A stretch of DNA of 20,176 nucleotides, taken from positions 1 to 20,176 of the forward strand of contig CAZASA010000036.1 in assembly GCA_964487685.1 (NCBI GenBank), given 5' to 3'. The stretch comes from JABDGZ01 sp964487685. GTDB taxonomy: Bacteria; Omnitrophota; Gorgyraeia; Zapsychrales; Fredricksoniimonadaceae. Positions 1-6,960 of this stretch are shown here, piece by piece. The stretch's first letter is position 1. The number at the start of each line of letters is the position of its first letter. The translations under genes were made by a program, and so were the position numbers. The notes under the pieces were generated by a model that was not told where the DNA came from, did no database searches, and saw only the letters and a program-made list of their open reading frames with translations.

Positions 1-322
1 TCATCGTCTGCTCGGCGGTTGACGTGGTGTTTCCCGCCGGTGTGTTCATGGCTACAACCCCTTTTTTGGTGGCCGCCTGCAGATCGACATTGTCCAATCC
101 GACACCAGCACGCCCGATCACTTTTAATTTATCAGCCGCTTCAATGATCTGGGACGTCACTTGGGTGCCTGAACGCACGATCAGGGCGTCGTAATCCTTG
201 ATCACCTTTTGCAGTTCTTCGGCTGAAATACCAAATTTGCAGTCAACCGTAAAACGATTATCGGCCGTTAATATATCGATCCCTTCTTTTTCCAGTTTGT
301 CACTGATCAATACCTTATACAT
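1..322 (-). CDS. serA: D-3-phosphoglycerate dehydrogenase, N-terminal part (cut by window edge)
   Basis: This gene would catalyse NAD-dependent oxidation of 3-phosphoglycerate, the first step of the phosphorylated serine pathway in the cytoplasm. About 107 N-terminal residues are visible and the rest lies beyond base 1. The protein starts MYKVLISDKLEKEGIDIL. It then shows the D-2-hydroxyacid dehydrogenase substrate-domain signature VIRSG-like (LIVRSGTQV), followed by VIGRAGVGLDNVDL and NTPAGNTTSTAEQTM, all typical of SerA. The NAD-binding Rossmann domain and any ACT domain are out of view. I prefer the ATG at 320-322, because AGGA lies 6 bases upstream. An in-frame ATG at 326-328 would have the AGGA directly against it. 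The start is 11 bp after the stop of the aminotransferase gene, so the two are surely co-transcribed and together suggest serine synthesis. Another 2-hydroxyacid dehydrogenase is possible but less likely. Confidence 0.9.
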   Translation of the reverse strand, partial: MYKVLISDKLEKEGIDILTADNRFTVDCKFGISAEELQKVIKDYDALIVRSGTQVTSQIIEAADKLKVIGRAGVGLDNVDLQAATKKGVVAMNTPAGNTTSTAEQTM

Positions 323-333
323 ATCCATTCCTA

Positions 334-1476
334 TCATTTTGAATTTAAGGTTTTTTGAGCCGCAGCCAAGGCTGTACCCAGTTCAAATTTATGCCCCATT
401 TGATGCAAGACTTTTTCAAGACAGGCAAGACCTGTAAGGATATCATATTCATCCAAAGCACCCATATGGGCGATTCGGATGACCTTGCCCTTGAGATGGT
501 CCTGTCCGCCGGCTACAGTGATACCATAGGTATCGCGCATGGTCTTGGTCAACTTTTCACCGTCGATACCTGCCGGCACCTTGACTGCTGTCAAAACATT
601 GGTCGAGCATGAAGGGTCAGGGAACAGTTCCAGGCCAATGGCTGAACATCCCGCACGCACAGCCCGGGCAAGATGCAGATAACGCGCAAACATATTGTTC
701 AGTCCATCCTTCTTGATCATATTTAAACTTTCCACCATGGCGATCATGATACCTATGGCCGGTGTAAAAGGCGTATCGATCTTTTCCATGGCTTTCTTGC
801 ACTCGCGCAGGTCAAAATAATACCGTGGCGTTGTGCACGCATTGATCATGTCAATGGCCTTAGGAGAAGCGCTGACAAAGGCCAAACCCGGCGGGAGCAT
901 GAACCCCTTATGGGAACCGGACACCACCACGTCGCAATGCCATTCATCCGTCTTGATCTCCTGGACAGCCAGCCCTGAAACTGCATCGACAACCAAAACA
1001 GCTTTAGATTGATGGACGACCTCACCGATAGATTTAACATCCGGGGTAACACCCGTCGAAGTCTCAGCCAGGGTAATGAACACAGCCTTGGTATCAAGGT
1101 TCTTTTCTAATAGGGATTTGATCTCAGCCGCCGTAGGCGCTTTACCCCACTGGACCTTATGGACAATGGTTTGGGCCTTATACGTTTGGCAAAGTTCCAC
1201 CCAGCGTTCACCGAATTTCCCGCCGTCAACGGCAATGGCCTTGTCCCCGGGAGATAATAAATTGACCACCGCTGCCTCCATACCGCCGGAGCCCGAAGAG
1301 GTCAGGATATAGATATCATTCTTAGTCTGAAAGACCTCTTTTAAGCCTTCCACCACCTGCTTGATGTTTTCCTGAAACTGCGGAGTACGGTGATGGATGA
1401 TAGGTTTGCCTAAAACTTCGCAAAGTTGTGGCGGTACTTGAGTTGGTCCTGGTGTCAACAACAGATTGCGCTTCAT
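334..1476 (-). CDS. Class V PLP-dependent aminotransferase (serine-pyruvate / alanine-glyoxylate type)
   Basis: A fold-type I aminotransferase of 380 residues, the usual family length. It starts MKRNLLLTPGPTQVPP, the hallmark TPGP N-terminus of the alanine-glyoxylate/serine-pyruvate family. SSGSGGMEA near residues 60-68 should bind the PLP phosphate, D164 (in VVDAVSG) should contact the pyridine nitrogen, and K190 in SGSHKGFMLPPG is the expected Schiff-base lysine. I chose the ATG at 1474-1476. It has AAAGGAA upstream and begins at the family's conserved N-terminus, whereas a start 33 bases further up adds a tail with no match. The gene lies 76 bp after clpP, beyond a 40-bp palindrome, and is directly followed by serA. 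Inference: it may act on 3-phosphohydroxypyruvate in place of SerC, but serine-glyoxylate or serine-pyruvate transamination cannot be excluded from sequence alone. Confidence 0.88.
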   Translation of the reverse strand: MKRNLLLTPGPTQVPPQLCEVLGKPIIHHRTPQFQENIKQVVEGLKEVFQTKNDIYILTSSGSGGMEAAVVNLLSPGDKAIAVDGGKFGERWVELCQTYKAQTIVHKVQWGKAPTAAEIKSLLEKNLDTKAVFITLAETSTGVTPDVKSIGEVVHQSKAVLVVDAVSGLAVQEIKTDEWHCDVVVSGSHKGFMLPPGLAFVSASPKAIDMINACTTPRYYFDLRECKKAMEKIDTPFTPAIGIMIAMVESLNMIKKDGLNNMFARYLHLARAVRAGCSAIGLELFPDPSCSTNVLTAVKVPAGIDGEKLTKTMRDTYGITVAGGQDHLKGKVIRIAHMGALDEYDILTGLACLEKVLHQMGHKFELGTALAAAQKTLNSK

Positions 1477-1503
1477 GATACATTCCTTTCTCACAAACCT
1501 TCC

Positions 1504-1543
1504 CAACACCCGGTGTTAGGAATTTTCCTAACACCGGGTGTTG
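1504..1543. repeat. Perfect 40-bp palindrome between clpP and the aminotransferase gene
   Basis: Two perfectly complementary 19-base arms (left arm CAACACCCGGTGTTAGGAA) are separated by only two bases. Each arm contains its own smaller palindrome, AACACC/GGTGTT around one base, so the sequence can fold as one long hairpin or as two small hairpins. It begins 9 bases after the clpP stop and ends 27 bases before the aminotransferase start. There is no T-run on either side, so it is not a canonical Rho-independent terminator. It could be a processing or attenuation element, a REP-like dispersed repeat or a protein-binding site. Confidence 0.85.
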
Positions 1544-1552
1544 AACAGGTCA

Positions 1553-2161
1553 TTATTTTATGGCCTCACCAAAATGGGCTATCACACCGTCGACTAAACC
1601 ATAATCTTTGGACTCCTGGGCGGACATAAAAAAATCGCGGTCAGTATCCTTGACGATCTTATCAAGCGGCTGGCTGGTATGCTTGGCTAAGATCTTATTA
1701 AGCTCGTCTTTCATACGTAAAATTTCCTGGGCCTGGATATGGATATCACTGGCCGTGCCCTGAGTGCCGCCCCATGGTTGATGGATCATGATACGGGCAT
1801 TAGGCAATGCGTAACGCTTGCCCTTGGCACCGGCGGTCAGCAATACAGCACCCATGGACGCTGCCTGGCCGATACAACAGGTCACCACATCAGGCTTGAC
1901 ATACTGCATCGTATCATAGATCGCCAATCCCGCCGTCACAGAACCACCCGGGGAATTGATATATAAGAAGATGTCCTTTTCTTTGTCTTCGGACTGAAGG
2001 AACAATAACTGGGCAATGATCAGATTAGCGACATGATCATCAACACCGGTCCCCAAAAAAACAATACGCTCTTTTAGAAGCCTGGAATAAATGTCATAAG
2101 CACGCTCGCCATGACTGGTTTTCTCAACGACCATCGGGACTAAGATCTGTGCGTTAGGCAT
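1553..2161 (-). CDS. clpP: ATP-dependent Clp protease proteolytic subunit
   Basis: The serine peptidase of the Clp system, forming a double-heptamer chamber that degrades proteins unfolded by a Clp ATPase (ClpX, ClpA or ClpC) in the cytoplasm. Its 202 residues are the normal length. The catalytic triad is clear: S102 in GQAASMGA, H127 in IMIHQPWGG and D176 in DTDRDFF, with the expected 49-residue spacing between His and Asp. The oxyanion-region motif INSPGGSV is at 68-75. The ATG at 2159-2161 follows GGAG with 6 bases between. It lies 18 bp after the trigger factor stop, the classical tig-clpP order, but the usual next gene clpX is absent. Its place is taken by a palindrome and an aminotransferase gene. 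Confidence 0.97.
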   Translation of the reverse strand: MPNAQILVPMVVEKTSHGERAYDIYSRLLKERIVFLGTGVDDHVANLIIAQLLFLQSEDKEKDIFLYINSPGGSVTAGLAIYDTMQYVKPDVVTCCIGQAASMGAVLLTAGAKGKRYALPNARIMIHQPWGGTQGTASDIHIQAQEILRMKDELNKILAKHTSQPLDKIVKDTDRDFFMSAQESKDYGLVDGVIAHFGEAIK

Positions 2162-2179
2162 ATTTTTCTCCGTTTCGAA

Positions 2180-3076
2180 TTATGTTTTAGAGTCCTGCCA
2201 ATTAGCTTCTTTCATCAAAAATTCCATGATCTTCGCGGGTAAACTGTCATTTTGGTCGGTGACCGCCATGTTCTCTAATTTACCGATCTCTTCCAGGATC
2301 AAATAGACCCTTACTTCACGTTCAACCGCAGGCTCAAGCTGTTTTTGAAGCTCCTCACCTTTTTTCTTCAATTCTTCATCCTTCATGCCCTGGGACTTAT
2401 AACGGGTAAGGGCATCGTTCAAGCGGTGATGCAGCTGGCGCTTGACCAAGGATTGCGGCACGACCAGTTTGGCGTTTTTGATCAAATCATCGACTATTTG
2501 ATTCTCCACATCCATCCGGTTATTGCGGTCCTTGTCTGATTCCAGTTGATGCTTCAATGCTTTCTTGAATTCATCGAGGCTCGGAAATCCCATGCCCTTG
2601 GCAAAGTTATCATCAATGGTCACTTCCTGTTCTCCGCGTCCTTTTTTAAAGAAATCCAGGGTTTTGTTCAATTCTTCCTCAGTAACCTCGCTTTTTTTAC
2701 GTTCAACACTGATCCCTTTATATTTTCCCACCGTCACTTCAGGACGGATATCAAGCGTTGCTGTAAAAGTCAGCACTCCGTCTTTTAAATCAACATCGCT
2801 GATCTCAGGCAGGTCAATAGGATTTAATTGATGCTGACTGACACCGTCATGATACGCTTGCGGAATGATCTTCTTGATGGCCTCATCCTTGGCTAATTGG
2901 CCGTGAGAGGTGACCAGTATATGGCGAGGGACCTTACCCGGGCGAAAGCCCTTGACCTTGGCATGCTTTCCGATCTCATTATAGACAGAATCCATGGCCT
3001 CGGTGACCTTCTCGCGAGGGATCTCAAATTTCAATTCACGTTTTAAAGCATCCACCTTCTTTACTTCAACTTTCAT
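2180..3076 (-). CDS. tig: Trigger factor lacking the PPIase domain
   Basis: A ribosome-associated chaperone that meets nascent chains at the exit tunnel. The 298 residues compare with about 430 in typical family members. The N-terminal ribosome-binding domain (about 1-115) is intact, including the signature GFRPGKVP at 43-50, the same position as in E. coli. After the linker (about 120-140) the protein passes from KKGRGEQEVTIDDNFAKG straight into C-terminal chaperone-domain sequence (about 165-298). The FKBP-type prolyl isomerase domain, normally about residues 145-245, is missing. The C-terminal arm also seems shortened, since ENMAVTDQ is followed within about ten residues by the terminal helix. 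The frame is continuous with no sign of decay. AAGGA precedes the ATG, and the gene starts 12 bp after lptB and precedes clpP. Confidence 0.92.
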   Translation of the reverse strand: MKVEVKKVDALKRELKFEIPREKVTEAMDSVYNEIGKHAKVKGFRPGKVPRHILVTSHGQLAKDEAIKKIIPQAYHDGVSQHQLNPIDLPEISDVDLKDGVLTFTATLDIRPEVTVGKYKGISVERKKSEVTEEELNKTLDFFKKGRGEQEVTIDDNFAKGMGFPSLDEFKKALKHQLESDKDRNNRMDVENQIVDDLIKNAKLVVPQSLVKRQLHHRLNDALTRYKSQGMKDEELKKKGEELQKQLEPAVEREVRVYLILEEIGKLENMAVTDQNDSLPAKIMEFLMKEANWQDSKT

Positions 3077-3088
3077 GATAAATCCTTT

Positions 3089-3811
3089 CTACATTGTAAA
3101 CTTCTCGCCTAAATAAATTTTTCGTGCCTTGGGGTCGTTGATCAATTCCTGGGCTGTTCCGGAGATAAGGACGCGTCCGTCTGCGACTAAATACGCACGA
3201 TCAGTGATCGATAGCGTCTCACGAACATTATGATCTGTCAATAGGATCCCCAAACCTTTCTTCTTCAAGTCCTTGATGATCTCCTGTGCTTCCGCCACCA
3301 CGATGGGGTCAATGCCGGAAAAAGGCTCATCAAGAAGCAAAAATGACGGGTTGGTCACCAGCGCCCTTGTGATCTCCAAACGGCGCCGTTCACCGCCGGA
3401 AAGCGTATACGCCTTGGCCCGGGCCAGATGGGCAATATTCAACTCTTCCAACAAGGACTCCAGACGTCGTTTGCGTTCGGAAGGACTGATGTTCAATGTT
3501 TCCAGCACCGCCATGATATTCTGCTCTACGGTCAGTTTACGGAAAATAGAACTTTCCTGGGCCAAATATCCCATCCCCAACCGGGAACGCTCATGGATCG
3601 GTTTTTTAGTGATATCATCCTGATCAAAAATGACCTGCCCCTGTTCAGGGCTGATAATACCCACCACCATATAAAAACACGTGGTCTTCCCCGCCCCATT
3701 TGGCCCTAAAAGCCCCACGATCTCTGAACGACCGACAGTAATGGATAAACCATCCACTACCCGGCGGCCGCCATAAACTTTAACTAAATTCCTTGCTTCA
3801 AGTAGTCGCAT
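3089..3811 (-). CDS. lptB: LPS export ABC transporter ATP-binding protein
   Basis: The cytoplasmic ATPase of the LptB2FGC machine that extracts LPS from the inner membrane. With the start at 3809-3811 it has 240 residues, almost exactly the size of E. coli LptB. Walker A GPNGAGKTT is at 36-44. The Q-loop region is YLAQESSIF, the signature LSGGERRR, Walker B plus D-loop FLLLDEPFSGIDP, and the H-loop TDHN. AQESSIFRKLTVEQN and the DHNVRETL segment are characteristic of LptB rather than amino-acid importers. An upstream start at 3880 in the same frame would overlap the lptC-like gene by 59 bp and add 23 residues with no family match, so I prefer the shorter form. It begins 10 bp after the lptC/lptA fusion and is followed by tig. 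The lptF and lptG permease genes are not in the window. Confidence 0.96.
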   Translation of the reverse strand: MRLLEARNLVKVYGGRRVVDGLSITVGRSEIVGLLGPNGAGKTTCFYMVVGIISPEQGQVIFDQDDITKKPIHERSRLGMGYLAQESSIFRKLTVEQNIMAVLETLNISPSERKRRLESLLEELNIAHLARAKAYTLSGGERRRLEITRALVTNPSFLLLDEPFSGIDPIVVAEAQEIIKDLKKKGLGILLTDHNVRETLSITDRAYLVADGRVLISGTAQELINDPKARKIYLGEKFTM

Positions 3812-3821
3812 AAACGTTTTC

Positions 3822-4682
3822 TTATTTGCTTTTAGACCCGAACATCCCTTGACCTTTACTGCTGGTGGCATCAAAGACAACCTTGGGCCGGCCGATCATG
3901 GTCAATACCTGATCGGTCCCGTCATAGACCATCTTATCGGCAAAGCTGACATTAGGGCCCTGGATCGCTTCGGCATGTCCTGTACAGATCGCTGTTTTAA
4001 TTTTCTTGGTGGCCTGGTTAAACCACATTTCCATCTTATCACAATGAAGTTCACGGCCTGTCGACTTATCCACGGAGATGACATGGATATTAAACACCGC
4101 GTACATCATTGCCTGGTTCATTTGCATAGGGCCATCGGAGGTGACCGTAATGATCTGGTCATCCGGGTCTCCTTGAGCCTGGGTATGCATGGTCGCTTTA
4201 ACATTTTTATTGATCTTGGCTTTCTTCAAATTAGGGTGTGCGGCCATCCCCTGCCCGGTTACCACCCCTTGCTCATCAACGATCTTGACAGGGTCCTTGG
4301 TCGTGACCAGGTCATGATTACGGTCCCAATCGAGGGCATTGGTGGTCATCTTGGTGCCGCGGTCCTCAGAGGTGATCACCACATTATCCTGCAGGTGAAC
4401 ATTCCCGTTGGTTTTGTCAATAGTGCCATGGTCCGCCGTTAAATTAGCATTTTGTTTTCCGTAAAAATTGGCATCGACGTTGGTGATCTGTATATTGGAA
4501 TCTGAGATGTCCGCCTTGGTTCCGTTAACATCCCAGGTCTTGTCACCCTGATTGTTATAGCCGTTAATATTAAACCCTTGCAGCTGCTGGGATGATGGCC
4601 CTGATTCTGTTGTCTCATCAGCCCTGCATGCGATGGTGCTAAGCATTAAGACAACTAAACAAAAAATAATTTTATTGTTCAT
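3822..4682 (-). CDS. LptC-LptA fusion-like periplasmic LPS export protein
   Basis: A 286-residue exported protein that should bridge LPS through the periplasm. Residues 1-19 form a hydrophobic signal sequence ending TIAC. C19 could be a lipidation site, but the -3 residue is Thr, so the lipobox is weak. Residues about 32-168 resemble LptC: a succession of short beta strands with WDVNGTKADIS, LTADHGTIDKTNGNVHLQDNV and VTGQGMAA motifs. Residues about 176-272 resemble the OstA/LptA beta-jellyroll, with ELHCDKMEMWFNQATKKI, CTGHAEAIQG, FADKMVYDGTDQVLTMIG and RPKVVF. The gene sits between kdsC (11-bp overlap) and lptB, exactly where separate lptC and lptA genes are found in other bacteria. That placement, together with the two-domain layout, supports a single protein doing both jobs. 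Whether a separate lptA exists elsewhere cannot be seen. Confidence 0.82.
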   Translation of the reverse strand: MNNKIIFCLVVLMLSTIACRADETTESGPSSQQLQGFNINGYNNQGDKTWDVNGTKADISDSNIQITNVDANFYGKQNANLTADHGTIDKTNGNVHLQDNVVITSEDRGTKMTTNALDWDRNHDLVTTKDPVKIVDEQGVVTGQGMAAHPNLKKAKINKNVKATMHTQAQGDPDDQIITVTSDGPMQMNQAMMYAVFNIHVISVDKSTGRELHCDKMEMWFNQATKKIKTAICTGHAEAIQGPNVSFADKMVYDGTDQVLTMIGRPKVVFDATSSKGQGMFGSKSK

Positions 4683-5181
4683 AGAGTTGGGGGCTCCAAT
4701 GTCCCTGTGCTTTTAAGATCAATTCCACCACTTCCCTGACCGCACCTCGTCCACCCTGCTTGTTTGTGACCAGATGGGCGATCTCTTTGACTTCAAAGAC
4801 TGCGTTGGAAACAGCCACGGCCAACCCGCACCGTCGCAAAATGCATATATCGGCCAGGTCATCACCGATAAAACAAACTTCCTCGTCCTTGAGCTTGAAT
4901 TCTTCCAGCATGCTTTCATAGGCCGCAAGCTTAGGGTAAACACCCACATAAACCTTGTCGATCTTAAGGTCCTGGGCCCGATGGGCAACGACCCCGGAAG
5001 CCCTGGCTGAAATGATCGCTGTCTTGATCCCGCATTTTCTTAAGAATACAATACCAAAGCCGTCCTGCACATCAAAATTCTTGGATTCAATCCCATTACT
5101 GTCAATGATGATCCGGCCATCGGTGAGAACACCATCAACGTCCATCACCAACGCCTTGATCTTCTTTAAAGTTTCCTTCAT
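4672..5181 (-). CDS. kdsC: 3-deoxy-D-manno-octulosonate 8-phosphate phosphatase
   Basis: This HAD-family enzyme hydrolyses Kdo-8-phosphate to Kdo and phosphate in the cytoplasm. Its 169 residues fit the capless, tetrameric KdsC type. HAD motif I is DVDGVLTDG with D14 as nucleophile and D16 as acid/base. Motif II is S58 in IISAR, motif III K84 in YPK and motif IV GDDLAD at 106-111. GGRGAVREVVE near the C-terminus is the conserved KdsC tail that closes the neighbouring active site. The start ATG shares its A with the kdsD stop (TAATG), so translation is coupled. It overlaps the lptC/lptA-like gene by 11 bp. Confidence 0.95.
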   Translation of the reverse strand: MKETLKKIKALVMDVDGVLTDGRIIIDSNGIESKNFDVQDGFGIVFLRKCGIKTAIISARASGVVAHRAQDLKIDKVYVGVYPKLAAYESMLEEFKLKDEEVCFIGDDLADICILRRCGLAVAVSNAVFEVKEIAHLVTNKQGGRGAVREVVELILKAQGHWSPQLYEQ

Positions 5182-6137
5182 TAAACCAGTCCTGCCTTTA
5201 ACAAGTCCTGCACATCCAGAAGCCCTGCCACGCGCCCGCTCTGATCTACCACAGGCAATTCATCAATTTTCTTTGTTTTCAACAGATCAAAGGCCTGGGC
5301 CGCGAGTTTTTCTTTGCCGATCGTCGTCGGTTTTTTGGTCATGACCAAGGATACCTTCCTGGTTAAAACAGCAGGGTCAGCTTCCAGATGCCGGCGCAGG
5401 TCTCCATCCGTAAAAATACCTAACAGCTTCTGACGTCCATCCACCACAAAAGCGCAACCGCAGCGGGCCTTGGTGATCGCCCATAAGACATCCTTGACCT
5501 TGGTATCAGGCTTTACCTTGGCAAATGAGTTTTCCCGGCGCATGATATCTTCCACTTTAAGCAAGAGCCTTCGCCCCAAGGTGCCGCCCGGATGAAATAA
5601 AGCAAAATCTTCCTTCTTAAATTTCTTGCGATCGATGAGACACGCGGCCAAGGCATCACCTAAAGCCATGGTCACTGTCGTTGAGGCCATTGGTGCGAGC
5701 CCCAAGGGACATCCTTCAGCATTGACGTGAATATTCAGGACCACATCCCCATAACGGGCAAGGGTTGATTTGGTGTTGCCTGTCATCACCATAATCTTGG
5801 TGCCGATTTTTCTTACCAACGGCAAAAGACGCACCGTTTCTTCCGTCTCCCCGCTTTGGGAAATAAGGATCACGATATCTTTAGACGTGACCTGTCCCAG
5901 ATCACCATGCACCGCCTCGGCACTATGCAAAAAAATGCTGGGTGTCCCGGTTGATGACAAGGTGGCCGCGATCTTGCGGGCAACGATCCCGCTTTTGCCC
6001 ATACCGCAGACAATGACACGGCCGTTGCATTTAGCGAGCATGTCTACCGCTGATTCAAAATGATGGTCTAGCCGTCTCATCATTAAGGCAATGGCACGGG
6101 CTTCGATTGTCAAAACATCCTTGGCACGTTTAAGCAT
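5181..6137 (-). CDS. kdsD: D-arabinose 5-phosphate isomerase
   Basis: This enzyme interconverts ribulose 5-phosphate and arabinose 5-phosphate, the first committed step of Kdo synthesis. Counting from the ATG at 6135-6137 it has 318 residues. The SIS domain contains GMGKSG (45-50), SQSGETEE (93-100) and HPGGTLGRRLL (182-192). Two CBS domains follow from about residue 199 to the end, with TDGDLRR in the first and LPVVDQSGRVAGLLDVQDLL in the second, the standard KdsD/KpsF architecture. A TTG at 6156-6158 would add seven residues. I prefer the ATG, which overlaps the kdsA stop by 8 bp. No strong ribosome-binding site is visible for either start, so coupling to kdsA is likely. Confidence 0.95.
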   Translation of the reverse strand: MLKRAKDVLTIEARAIALMMRRLDHHFESAVDMLAKCNGRVIVCGMGKSGIVARKIAATLSSTGTPSIFLHSAEAVHGDLGQVTSKDIVILISQSGETEETVRLLPLVRKIGTKIMVMTGNTKSTLARYGDVVLNIHVNAEGCPLGLAPMASTTVTMALGDALAACLIDRKKFKKEDFALFHPGGTLGRRLLLKVEDIMRRENSFAKVKPDTKVKDVLWAITKARCGCAFVVDGRQKLLGIFTDGDLRRHLEADPAVLTRKVSLVMTKKPTTIGKEKLAAQAFDLLKTKKIDELPVVDQSGRVAGLLDVQDLLKAGLV

Positions 6138-6960
6138 TTTTGTCTGTGATCCGATCAATGGCCATTAAATTTTTTAACAAGGCTTCTAAATTTTTTAAGG
6201 GTAAGGTATTAGGCCCGTCAGAAAGGGCTTTAGATGGATAAGGATGCGTTTCCATGAAAATACCATCCACACCTGCCGCGACAGCGCATCGGGCCAAAAG
6301 CGGTATGTATTGACTTTCACCGCCGGTCGATGTTCCCAAACCACCTGGTTTCTGCACGCTGTGCGTGGCATCAAAGATCACCGGATAACCGCAAGACCTC
6401 ATTATAGCCAGTGACCTGAAATCAGAGACCAGATTATTATAACCAAAAGAAACGCCCCGTTCGGTCAAAAGTAAATTATTATTGCCGGCTTCCTGCATTT
6501 TTTTAATGATCCCGCTAATGTCCCAAGGCGCCATGAACTGCCCTTTTTTCACATTGACTACTTTCCCCGTCTGGGCGGCTGTGATGATCAAATCCGTTTG
6601 GCGGCATAAAAAAGCCGGTATTTGAATAATATCCAGGATCTCGCCTGCCATTTGGGCCTGATTGACATCATGCACGTCAGAAAGTATCGGCACCCCGATC
6701 TTGGACCTGACCGAAGAAAGTACTTTCAAACCTTCATAAAGTCCCGGACCTCGGAAAGACTTGATCGAAGTACGATTGGCCTTATCAAAGCTTGCCTTGA
6801 AAACAAAAGGAATGCGCAATTTTGAGGTGATCTTCTTGATCGCCTCGGCGATCTTTAATGTACTGTCAGCGGATTCGATCACACAAGGGCCGGCGATCAG
6901 CACCAATGGCTTATTGCCGCCGAAGATCACCTTATCATTTATTTTAACTTGTCGTACCAT
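6130..6960 (-). CDS. kdsA: 3-deoxy-8-phosphooctulonate synthase, metal-dependent type
   Basis: This enzyme condenses phosphoenolpyruvate with arabinose 5-phosphate to Kdo-8-phosphate. Its 276 residues are the normal length. Family motifs are IAGPCVIES, KASFDKANR (55-63), FRGPG, SDVHD, IPAFLCRQTDL and NVKKGQFMAPWD. Position 26 is Cys, where the metal-independent E. coli enzyme has Asn. C26, H200, E237 and D248 keep exactly the spacing of the four metal ligands of the Aquifex aeolicus enzyme (Cys11, His185, Glu222, Asp233, recalled from the literature). I therefore predict a metal-dependent enzyme. The start overlaps kdsB by 22 bp, and the stop overlaps kdsD by 8 bp. Confidence 0.97.
   Translation of the reverse strand: MVRQVKINDKVIFGGNKPLVLIAGPCVIESADSTLKIAEAIKKITSKLRIPFVFKASFDKANRTSIKSFRGPGLYEGLKVLSSVRSKIGVPILSDVHDVNQAQMAGEILDIIQIPAFLCRQTDLIITAAQTGKVVNVKKGQFMAPWDISGIIKKMQEAGNNNLLLTERGVSFGYNNLVSDFRSLAIMRSCGYPVIFDATHSVQKPGGLGTSTGGESQYIPLLARCAVAAGVDGIFMETHPYPSKALSDGPNTLPLKNLEALLKNLMAIDRITDKNA

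Noticed and set aside
1504..1543. Rho-independent terminator after clpP
   Set aside because: The stem is strong but no U-tract follows in either direction.
3812..3880. Longer N-terminus for LptB starting at 3880
   Set aside because: It would overlap the preceding gene by 59 bp and add residues that have no counterpart in LptB; the ATG at 3809-3811 gives the normal length.
3849..4442. Plus-strand open frame of 197 codons opposite the lptC/lptA-like gene
   Set aside because: It has no ribosome-binding site or recognisable domain and is a codon shadow of the well-supported minus-strand gene.
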